A DNA stretch of 11,968 nt from JBLNDG01 sp050261415 (GTDB taxonomy: Bacteria; Bacillota; Clostridia; Lutisporales; Lutisporaceae). The stretch's first letter is position 1, and each line of letters starts with the position of its first letter. A program made the position numbers and the translations under genes. Location: positions 1 to 11,968 of the forward strand of contig JBLNDG010000148.1 of NCBI GenBank assembly GCA_050261415.1, written 5' to 3'. The notes below the pieces were generated by a model, which saw only the letters and a program-made list of their open reading frames with translations, had not been told where the DNA came from and ran no database searches. Positions 1 to 5,467 of this stretch are shown in pieces.

Positions 1-591
1 ATAAACAGAAATACAGCAAGGTATATATTCCGGTTTATAGTATCCTATGTTGTTAATAATGCGGATAAATATACGGGGAGCCCCGATCAAAAAGCTGCTG
101 CAATACTCAATGATCTGAGAAGGCAAAGTCCTTGGATATTCTATATCATGCGGGCTAATGGAATACTGCCGAACCGTATAAATCAGATTGTAAGGACTAT
201 TATTGCATTTGCTCTTTCCCATCTTCAGGCCGGGCCCGTCCCTCCAGTCAATTTGGAAGAAAGAGCAACCCGGATAACAAATTTGATAAGGCAGCAAACA
301 GATATTTTTACCAGGCTTCAAAACTTGGGTGTAGCTTCTAGTGCAGCAAATTCAATAGTTAGGACTATAGTACTTTTTGTACTCAGGAATATTAATTTTA
401 ACCAGCCTCCCGTGAACCTAGAAAATAAAACTGCAGAACTTTTAGGGCAGCTGGAAACAGCAAACCCTGATCTGGTTAAAGATCTCCAGAACTATGGAAT
501 CCCAATAGGCCAGATAAGGCTTCTAATTAGGCTTATTATCAGGTTCACTTTGAGAAATGTGTATGGACGTGACGAGGAGCCTTTGGACTAA
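1..591 (+). CDS. Tandem helical-repeat protein, C-terminal part (5' end outside window)
   Basis: I do not recognise a family. The reading frame is open from base 1 to the TAA at 589-591 (196 codons seen), so the gene starts upstream; the ATG at 148 lies inside the repeats and has no ribosome binding site. The protein consists of degenerate tandem repeats: an IVRTI-like hydrophobic and arginine core recurs at residues 9-14 (IFRFIV), 63-68 (IVRTII), 119-124 (IVRTIV) and 175-180 (LIRLII), spaced 54, 56 and 56 residues. Within each unit a PPVNLE linker (81-86, 136-141) is followed by an amphipathic helix and an LQNLG/LQNYG turn (106-110, 162-166). The unit ending at the C-terminus is partial. No cysteines, signal peptide or catalytic motif is visible in this part. 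An alpha-helical, perhaps scaffold or surface, protein is inferred; the function is unknown. Confidence 0.8.
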   Translation: MNRNTARYIFRFIVSYVVNNADKYTGSPDQKAAAILNDLRRQSPWIFYIMRANGILPNRINQIVRTIIAFALSHLQAGPVPPVNLEERATRITNLIRQQTDIFTRLQNLGVASSAANSIVRTIVLFVLRNINFNQPPVNLENKTAELLGQLETANPDLVKDLQNYGIPIGQIRLLIRLIIRFTLRNVYGRDEEPLD

Positions 592-603
592 ATCCTTTTT
601 TGA

Positions 604-658
604 CAATGCCGTGTAGAACTGCATGCTTTATGCAGATTTATACGGCTTGTTGCTTTCC
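604..658 (+). terminator. Probable terminator of the repeat-protein gene
   Basis: The 8-bp arm GCCGTGTA (608-615) pairs with TATACGGC (639-646), including one G-U pair. An inner 6-bp stem is formed by CTGCAT (619-624) and ATGCAG (630-635). The outer stem can extend through CAA/TTG (604-606 and 647-649). The tail is only moderately U-rich (TTGTTGCTTT), so termination may be partial. Confidence 0.55.
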
Positions 659-666
659 TAAATGAA

Positions 667-694
667 TTTTCATAAAAAAGCTAGGCATTATAAT
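667..694 (+). promoter_or_regulatory. Putative sigma-A promoter of the DUF155 gene
   Basis: A perfect -10 TATAAT (689-694) is preceded at 16 nt by a weak -35, TTTTCA (667-672). A second TATAAT lies at 697-702 without a good -35. Transcription would start near 701-710, giving a leader of about 50 nt. Confidence 0.45.
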
Positions 695-753
695 ACTATA
701 ATTGTACTTTTACCCATCAGTATGAATCTTTGATGCCGAAGAGGGGCAAACAT

Positions 754-1572
754 ATGCAAACAAAAGCTATCAAAGCATTTTCATTATGCAATGAGATCAG
801 GCTGGATAAGGTGGCTTCCCATTTTGGTATAAATAAAAAGTACAAGTGGGAGGATACCCTTAACCTGAAAGAAAGCCACCTAAAAGGTATTATCATGGTA
901 CCTGAAGGGAAGTCTGCCGTGATTTTCCCTTTTGGCAGCATTGTTTTTGTTAATATGGAACATCACGAGATAGTTGATCTGGTTAACTACATTGCAAAAT
1001 CTGAAAGTAATCTGGCAAATGCCATATATAAGTTTCATGAGGATTATATGCTTGAAATCGGAGCAGAGGAGACTTCGGTAAACTTTAACAGCATGTCTGT
1101 AACTGAGTATAAGGAATTCCAATTAGATATATTGTCCGTTATTCTTTCCAAATCGGTGGCTTTGGAAAGAGTGGAAACCGATTTGAATAATCTGCTGGAT
1201 GATATAGAGAATATTGTGAACATGCTTGAAAAAGGCATCTTTAATATTAGTGATGAAAAGCTTGCGGAAATGCTGGCCCGAATACTGGGGTTTAAATTTG
1301 ATACAATATCCTATATTATGCTTCTGGATAAACCTGATATTACATGGAGCAATCAAGATGCTGAAGTATTATACAATAAACTTTCACAGTTTTTCGAGTT
1401 GAGTGACAGATATGAGAAGATACAGGCTAAAACAGAAACATTGATGGATATCACACAGGTCTTCGCATCGCTTTCCCACCAAAAGAGGGGTAATAAGCTG
1501 GAATGGATGGTAATTATATTGATTACAATTGAAATCATCCTTACATTGATTGAATATATATTCTTGAAATGA
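754..1572 (+). CDS. RMD1/DUF155 family membrane-anchored protein
   Basis: This is a member of the RMD1/YagE/DUF155 family, which also includes mitochondrial RMND1 and yeast Rmd1; the biochemical role of the bacterial members is not established. The family pattern is clear: a central FPFGSIVFVN strand, the helical stretch SKSVALERVETDLNNLLDDI, a DKPDITW segment, and the C-terminal core FASLSHQKRGNKLEWMVI. That core runs into one hydrophobic helix (about residues 248-270), so the protein is probably tail-anchored with its bulk in the cytoplasm. The ATG at 754 is chosen because GAGGGGC (742-748) sits 6 nt upstream; TTG 730 and ATG 733 are in frame but have no such site. That gives 272 residues, normal for bacterial members. 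A promoter precedes it and a terminator follows directly, so it appears monocistronic. Confidence 0.85.
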   Translation: MQTKAIKAFSLCNEIRLDKVASHFGINKKYKWEDTLNLKESHLKGIIMVPEGKSAVIFPFGSIVFVNMEHHEIVDLVNYIAKSESNLANAIYKFHEDYMLEIGAEETSVNFNSMSVTEYKEFQLDILSVILSKSVALERVETDLNNLLDDIENIVNMLEKGIFNISDEKLAEMLARILGFKFDTISYIMLLDKPDITWSNQDAEVLYNKLSQFFELSDRYEKIQAKTETLMDITQVFASLSHQKRGNKLEWMVIILITIEIILTLIEYIFLK

Positions 1573-1603
1573 AAAACTTTGAAGCTGAAGCCTCAGAGTT
1601 TTT
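1572..1603 (+). terminator. Terminator after the DUF155 gene, probably bidirectional
   Basis: AAAAACTTTGA (1572-1582) pairs with TCAGAGTTTTT (1593-1603) around a 10-nt loop; one pair is G-U. The stem begins at the last base of the stop codon. The A-rich left flank and T-rich right flank would let it also serve the minus-strand gene ending at 1638. Confidence 0.75.
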
Positions 1604-1637
1604 CATTAATAAACTTCTATAATGCTATTTATCAATA

Positions 1638-1814
1638 CTACCTGCCTTTTCTATGTGTTGCAAGGTCTATTCCGCCAAGTACTATATGTGCAAGACCGAA
1701 TCCTGTTATACCTGCAGCAGTGATAGGATAAGACCCAAAAGCTGCCAATCCTGCCGCGGTAACTGCAGTCCCCAGAATCGTAGGAACAAGACCTTCTTTT
1801 ACCTTTCTGCTCAT
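1638..1814 (-). CDS. Small hydrophobic protein, 58 residues, function unknown
   Basis: I do not recognise this protein. The start is the ATG at 1814, because AGGAGGCG lies 6-7 nt upstream; an in-frame ATG at 1883 would add 23 residues but has no ribosome binding site. The protein has a short basic N-terminus (MSRKVKEG), then about 42 residues rich in Gly, Ala, Ile and Leu (roughly 9-50), then a basic tail ending HRKGR. The hydrophobic stretch contains FGSYPITAAGITGFGLAHIV and could form one long or two short membrane helices. It follows the DUF402 gene by 107 nt on the same strand and could share its transcript. The clean start signal and compositional bias support a real gene; toxin, membrane peptide and storage roles cannot be told apart. 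Confidence 0.6.
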   Translation of the reverse strand: MSRKVKEGLVPTILGTAVTAAGLAAFGSYPITAAGITGFGLAHIVLGGIDLATHRKGR

Positions 1815-1921
1815 ATGAACGCCTCCTATCATACTAGAATGTATGTTTAGTTTTTGGAGCCTTAGTTTTTTTATACTAAGCATTTTTATGGTGACAGGAA
1901 GCTGAGAAACCGGCTTTTTAA

Positions 1922-2461
1922 CTAATCGGCACCACGGTGCAGTATCAGCTTATCTTTTCTGATGTAAAATTCTCTCAAGCTGCTTACATACTTGTCCATA
2001 TCGTAGTTTACATAATATCCATTCAATATGTTATCCAAGCCGTTCAAAGCGTTTTTTATATCAAGCTCATCCAGCTCTTTTCTTAATATAGCATCATTAA
2101 ACTCATCAATATCAACAACATAGTATTTCCCGTCGCCTTTTACTATGAAATCTATGTACAGGTCTTTTGCTTTCCATGTATTCCCGTTCTTTGCGACACT
2201 CACCATGTCAACATAATAGCGGTATATTGCCGAGGGGTCGAAGCTTGCATTGTTATATTGGTATAGCTTGTAAACACCTATATTCTCATTAGGAAACAAA
2301 TTATATTCCACATATTCATGGTATTTATGCTCAACATATCTTCTCTTATAATATAAAAAGCTCTCATATACTTGCAGTTCATCAATTTTATAATTATGAA
2401 TCCTGTCATCTTTTCTAACGCTTTCAATCATGGAATCAAAATCCAAAGTTATGTATTTCAA
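1922..2461 (-). CDS. DUF402 domain protein (possible nucleoside phosphatase relative)
   Basis: A DUF402-family protein of 179 residues. The family includes the staphylococcal/bacillal nucleoside tri- and diphosphatase (NtdP/YgaC) and the FomD nucleotidyl hydrolase, which bind metal through conserved Asp/Glu residues. Here the diagnostic region is YRYYVDMVSVAKNGNTWKA, then DLYIDFIVKGDGKYYVVD, then DIDEF (about residues 79-121), followed by a helix and NGLDNILNG. The Asp-rich DLYID and VVDIDE segments match where the family places its acidic ligands. TTG at 2461 is chosen because AGGGGGGA lies about 5 nt upstream; ATG 2482 would add seven residues that overlap this site. The N-terminal ~70 residues are less like NtdP, so the substrate should not be assumed. 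Confidence 0.75.
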   Translation of the reverse strand: MKYITLDFDSMIESVRKDDRIHNYKIDELQVYESFLYYKRRYVEHKYHEYVEYNLFPNENIGVYKLYQYNNASFDPSAIYRYYVDMVSVAKNGNTWKAKDLYIDFIVKGDGKYYVVDIDEFNDAILRKELDELDIKNALNGLDNILNGYYVNYDMDKYVSSLREFYIRKDKLILHRGAD

Positions 2462-2482
2462 GAAAATCCCCCCTGTTTTCAA

Positions 2483-2836
2483 ATATCTGCATATAAATAC
2501 AAATTACTAAATGTGAAGATTTTGTATCAACGTGATAATTTGTCTGAATTCTGGTGCGCTCCAGTCAAAAGCATTGCTGCCCTTGAATTGCAGTTTATCT
2601 TGTCCAAAATATTCTATTTAATATAGTATAAACATTTTGGGCGGTAATGGTCAATTGAAATTGAATAGTAGATTTGCCGGAAGAATTACAATACATAAAT
2701 CCTTGATTATTTACGAATAATAGAAATGAAGACATACTCTTGTCATGTAAGTGTAGTTAAATGCGATAAAATATACATTAATCAACATAAATTCTATAGA
2801 CTATGTTAATATTTTATGTTAATATATAAATAAGTT
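2483..2836. other. AT-rich intergenic region without a gene
   Basis: No open frame with a ribosome binding site is visible here. On the minus strand, TTGATA (2527-2532) with an 18-nt spacer to TAATTT is a weak candidate promoter for the DUF402 gene. On the plus strand the right end carries an 11-bp direct repeat, TATGTTAATAT at 2802-2812 and 2815-2825, in the promoter zone of the putative 6S RNA. Confidence 0.4.
2802..2830 (+). promoter_or_regulatory. Putative promoter of the 6S-like RNA
   Basis: A -10 element TATAAA (2825-2830) would place the transcription start at about 2837, where the closing stem of the RNA begins. The -35 position (2802-2807, TATGTT) is poor and lies inside a repeated TATGTTAATAT (period 13 bp), which may instead be an activator or regulator site. 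Confidence 0.4.
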
Positions 2837-3036
2837 AAGAGTGTGTTACCTAAGATGTTCGATATGCCTATAATTGAACCTACAGATTGACTACGGGAAC
2901 CTGCGTACTTGATGTAATATCAGGCCTCATCGAAGTCTATTTGCAGCAGAGGAAGATATGAAGCCAGGTCAGGGTACCCACCTAGCGAGGGCTAGGTGTC
3001 AAATTATAGCTAAACGGCATTTTGGGGCAAACTTTG
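2837..3036 (+). ncRNA. ssrS: Candidate 6S RNA
   Basis: This 200-nt segment folds as one long rod of the size and layout of 6S RNA, which binds the sigma-70/sigma-A RNA polymerase holoenzyme as a promoter mimic. The closing stem is AGTGTG (2840-2845) with CAAACT (3028-3033), then CCTAAGATG (2849-2857) with CATTTTGGG (3018-3026), the latter pairing along its whole length with G-U pairs. The 5' bulge TTCG follows, as in the E. coli sequence GAUGUUCGC, and the opposite strand CGGCAT resembles the E. coli GCGGCAUC. Then CTATAATT (2868-2875) pairs with AATTATAG (3002-3009). Local hairpins are CTTGAT/ATCAGG (2908-2924) and CACCTAGC/GCTAGGTG (2979-2998). The flanking -10 and terminator fit an independent small RNA gene. 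Identification rests on this manual fold and remembered motifs. Confidence 0.65.
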
Positions 3037-3037
3037 A

Positions 3038-3071
3038 GCAGGTATCAGTTATTTCTGATACCTGCTTTTTT
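3038..3071 (+). terminator. Strong intrinsic terminator of the 6S-like RNA
   Basis: A perfect 11-bp stem, GCAGGTATCAG (3038-3048) and CTGATACCTGC (3055-3065), has a 6-nt loop and is followed by six T. The U-tract is on the plus strand only, so this terminates the plus-strand transcript that precedes it rather than the convergent lacI-type gene. Confidence 0.9.
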
Positions 3072-4105
3072 CATACCTTAATCAACTGCTCTTTCCCTCC
3101 GGAAGATTTCCTTATCTTTAGGCTTGTCGGGATAATTATATGCTTCTTGTTCACATCCGCTTCTTCCACTTGGTTTATTAATGTCTCGCTCGCATTATAC
3201 CCGAGTTCGTAAACAAAAATCTCAACTGATGAGAGCGGAGGTTCTATATAGCTTGCCATAGGAGTGTCATTAAACCCAATTATGGCTATATCCCCAGGTA
3301 TTTTGAAGCCCTCCTCCTTTATAGCCCGCATTGCACCGAAAGCCATAAGGTCGTCTGCTGCAACTGCAGCTGTAGGCCTGTCCTTTAATGAAAGCAGTTT
3401 CTTCATTGCTGAGTAGCCTCCCTCCTCAACAAATTCTCCAAGGCTCAGAAGTTCTTTGTCGAATTTTATTCCGTAGGAATCCAAGGCTTTTTTATAACCC
3501 TTAAACCTTTCACCTATGAAGACATAGGAAAACTCCCCGCCAATAAATGCTATCTTCTTATGACCAAGGCTTATCAGGTGTTCAGTTGCCTGATATCCGG
3601 CTTCTTGATTATCATTGTCCACCCAATTTATATCTTCTGTTTTTGATGGTTTGCCCACAACAACAAAGGGAAAACGCTTTTTTCTCAAACCTTCTATGGT
3701 TTTGTCCCCAATTCGTGAGGTAAGTATTATCAGGCCATCCACCCTTTTTTCATTTACAAGCCTCTGTGTGGCCTTATATTCCTCTTCACCGTTACTTCCT
3801 GTTGAAAACAGGACATAATATCCGCGCTTCAGCGCACTCGCACCAATACCCCTCATAACCTCCGTAAAAAAGGGGTTTACAAAAACCTGATCTGAAGAAT
3901 GGGGCATTATTACTCCGATTGTTTTCGTACTTCTATTTGCGAGGCTTCTTGCAATAGCATTAGGATGAAAGTCCAATTCTTCCATTACTTTTAAAACTTT
4001 CTCCTTGGTCTTTTCGCTTATTCTCGGGCTATCGGCAATTACCCTTGATACAGTGGAAGGGTCAACCCCCGCAATCCTTGCTACATCCTTTATAGTTACA
4101 GCCAT
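3071..4105 (-). CDS. LacI-family transcriptional repressor, MalR/CcpA-like
   Basis: A full-length LacI-family regulator (344 residues). Residues 3-24 form the N-terminal helix-turn-helix (VTIKDVARIAGVDPSTVSRV). A second helix ends in the hinge HPNAIARSLANR (47-58), which carries the minor-groove Ala-Arg-Ser-Leu-Ala core. A type I periplasmic-binding-like sugar domain starts at TIGVIMP (about 62) and runs to about 335. The N-terminus and the NPFFTEVMRGIG segment resemble MalR maltose repressors of Gram-positives. ATG 4105 has GGGAGGAAAT just upstream. The gene lies 55 nt downstream of the CPBP protease gene and is probably co-transcribed with it. Two operator-like palindromes in the divergent intergenic region ahead of that gene suggest autoregulation and control of the alpha-glucan phosphorylase. 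The effector (perhaps a maltodextrin) is inferred only. Confidence 0.93.
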   Translation of the reverse strand: MAVTIKDVARIAGVDPSTVSRVIADSPRISEKTKEKVLKVMEELDFHPNAIARSLANRSTKTIGVIMPHSSDQVFVNPFFTEVMRGIGASALKRGYYVLFSTGSNGEEEYKATQRLVNEKRVDGLIILTSRIGDKTIEGLRKKRFPFVVVGKPSKTEDINWVDNDNQEAGYQATEHLISLGHKKIAFIGGEFSYVFIGERFKGYKKALDSYGIKFDKELLSLGEFVEEGGYSAMKKLLSLKDRPTAAVAADDLMAFGAMRAIKEEGFKIPGDIAIIGFNDTPMASYIEPPLSSVEIFVYELGYNASETLINQVEEADVNKKHIIIPTSLKIRKSSGGKEQLIKV

Positions 4106-4160
4106 ATTATTTCCTCCCGGTTTATTGCACTACCGAATGGTATGTTTACTCAGTTTCTTT

Positions 4161-5084
4161 TCAATTCAAAGCTTTAAGATCTTTGATTTTATCCCGGAAA
4201 ATATAAAACAGTGCAAGCAGCATCAGTTCAACAGCCACAAAAGATACTTCAACAATATTCCCAAAGTTGACTTTTGAAATTACCAGATCTCCGGAATTAT
4301 TGAAGATAAACATCACTGCACCTTTATAATATTCATATTCCTGAAGTTTCGCAATATTTACCTGTATAAAGTCAAACATGAAATGATAGCCTGCCGGCAG
4401 ATACAGTGAATCTGTAAGCATGTACAGATATCCCATCACAACACCGCCCAGCGCTATATCAATAAAATCAAGGGGTTTTGCATAAGTGAAAAGGTGGGCT
4501 GCTGTAAACACCAGTGAGCTGATAAGCAGCGCCCAGCCTCTTCCTATTACCAGCATAAGCCTTTTTTGTATATAGCCTCTGAAGAGGGTTTCTTCGCCAA
4601 AACCTACAAGTACAAAGGTAAGAATACCAAAAAAGAGTGATTTGAGTATTTCCTGAGTAGTAAATATTGCAAGCCCCGAGCTTTGAAACCATAGAGTTCC
4701 TGCAGCAAGCGACACAAGAATAATTAGCAGCATTTCCACGGTTCCCCCTGCAATACCAATGCTGAAAAGCTTCAAGCTGTTTCTTTTCCAGCCCAGGCCC
4801 ATAATACCAGGATCCTTCTTGTCAGAATATCTCCAGAATAGCCTTACTATAAATATAATCAGCAAATTATATGCACTAACTGCAAACAAGTATCCCGGAC
4901 TCTTTGTGAGGGTATCCATAAGCTCTGACGCTCCAAGGCCGGCCCTGCCGACGGAATATATAACAGCAACATAAATTGCTGTTGCAATAACAGACCATAT
5001 TATATTGACCAGATAATCAACGAAAAACACTATCGCCACTTTTACAAATGCTTTTAGAATACTATCTTCCCTTTTTTCCGCCAC
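4161..5084 (-). CDS. CPBP-family (CAAX/Abi) intramembrane metalloprotease
   Basis: A polytopic membrane protein of 307 residues with about eight hydrophobic segments. The CPBP (PF02517) motifs are present in order: EETLFRG (E164, E165, R169), a second-motif histidine in FTAAHLF (H197), and the third motif HFMFD (H234, D238), where many members have H...N. These residues form the glutamate/histidine active site of Rce1-like proteases, so the enzyme should be catalytically competent. Bacterial members process peptides or anti-sigma factors, or give bacteriocin self-immunity; no peptide partner is encoded nearby. The start is GTG 5084, preceded by TTGGAGGCG. It is the first gene of a probable two-gene operon with the LacI-type regulator and is divergent from the phosphorylase gene. 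Why a repressor of sugar genes is paired with a protease is unclear. Confidence 0.9.
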   Translation of the reverse strand: MAEKREDSILKAFVKVAIVFFVDYLVNIIWSVIATAIYVAVIYSVGRAGLGASELMDTLTKSPGYLFAVSAYNLLIIFIVRLFWRYSDKKDPGIMGLGWKRNSLKLFSIGIAGGTVEMLLIILVSLAAGTLWFQSSGLAIFTTQEILKSLFFGILTFVLVGFGEETLFRGYIQKRLMLVIGRGWALLISSLVFTAAHLFTYAKPLDFIDIALGGVVMGYLYMLTDSLYLPAGYHFMFDFIQVNIAKLQEYEYYKGAVMFIFNNSGDLVISKVNFGNIVEVSFVAVELMLLALFYIFRDKIKDLKALN

Positions 5085-5194
5085 CGTAATTTCGCCTCCA
5101 AAGCTGTAGTAATTTTTCTCCCCCGATACCTCTCTACCAGATTATAGCACATATCTCTGCCCAGTTTCATCATGCTGCCACAGAACAGTAATGC

Positions 5195-5206
5195 GCAATC
5201 GTTTGC
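5195..5206. promoter_or_regulatory. LacI-type operator O1, at the protease-lacI start point
   Basis: GCAATCGTTTGC is a CG-centred palindrome with one mismatched pair, the form typical of LacI/MalR/CcpA-family operators. It lies immediately downstream of the minus-strand -10, roughly +5 to +16, where a bound repressor would block transcription of the protease-lacI operon. Confidence 0.6.
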
Positions 5207-5216
5207 ATTTGATATG

Positions 5217-5245
5217 ATAGTATATTATCCAAACGTTAATGTCAA
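5217..5245 (-). promoter_or_regulatory. Promoter of the protease-lacI operon
   Basis: On the minus strand, a perfect -35 TTGACA (5245-5240) is followed after exactly 17 nt by TACTAT (5222-5217). The start would be near 5210, giving a leader of about 125 nt before GTG 5084. Operator O1 sits just downstream. Confidence 0.7.
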
Positions 5246-5330
5246 TGGCATTTTACTATTCAAAATCATTCCATTCCTGCACTTGCCGTGTCCGATACCA
5301 TTACAGAACTTTTTCAGTATCTTATGCGTG

Positions 5331-5371
5331 TTCCACAATAATATGTATTCCTTTAATTTTACAATGTGGAA
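5331..5371. repeat. Spaced inverted repeat in the divergent promoter region
   Basis: TTCCACA (5331-5337) and TGTGGAA (5365-5371) are perfect inverted copies separated by 27 nt, just upstream of the phosphorylase -35. This could be a site for a second regulator or a chance match; the arms are too far apart for a classic single operator. Confidence 0.3.
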
Positions 5372-5378
5372 AAATAAT

Positions 5379-5398
5379 TTGTGCAATCGATTGTACAA
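5379..5398. promoter_or_regulatory. LacI-type operator O2 over the phosphorylase -35
   Basis: TTGTGCAATCGATTGTACAA is a 20-bp palindrome centred on CG with nine of ten pairs matching. It covers the -35 hexamer of the phosphorylase promoter (5391-5396). It shares the core GCAATCG with O1. Such a position fits repression by the LacI-type protein encoded at 3071-4105. Confidence 0.75.
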
Positions 5399-5419
5399 TA
5401 GCTGTTAATAATATATAAT
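5391..5419 (+). promoter_or_regulatory. Promoter of the alpha-glucan phosphorylase gene
   Basis: -35 TTGTAC (5391-5396), a 17-nt spacer and a perfect -10 TATAAT (5414-5419) predict a start near 5426 and a leader of about 42 nt. The -35 is embedded in operator O2. Confidence 0.75.
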
Positions 5420-5467
5420 ATTTTATTATAACAATAAATATAGAATTGCGGGGAGGTTATTGCGGTT

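Noticed and set aside
1815..1883. ATG 1883 as start of the small hydrophobic protein
   Set aside because: No Shine-Dalgarno precedes it, while ATG 1814 has AGGAGGCG at good spacing.
1899..1920. AAGCTG/CGGCTT hairpin with T-run as terminator of the DUF402 gene
   Set aside because: The T-run is on the plus strand, whereas both flanking genes are on the minus strand, so it would not terminate them.
2958..3212. 84-codon plus-strand frame
   Set aside because: It runs through the 6S-like RNA 3' strand and its terminator and then antisense to the lacI-type gene; no ribosome binding site.
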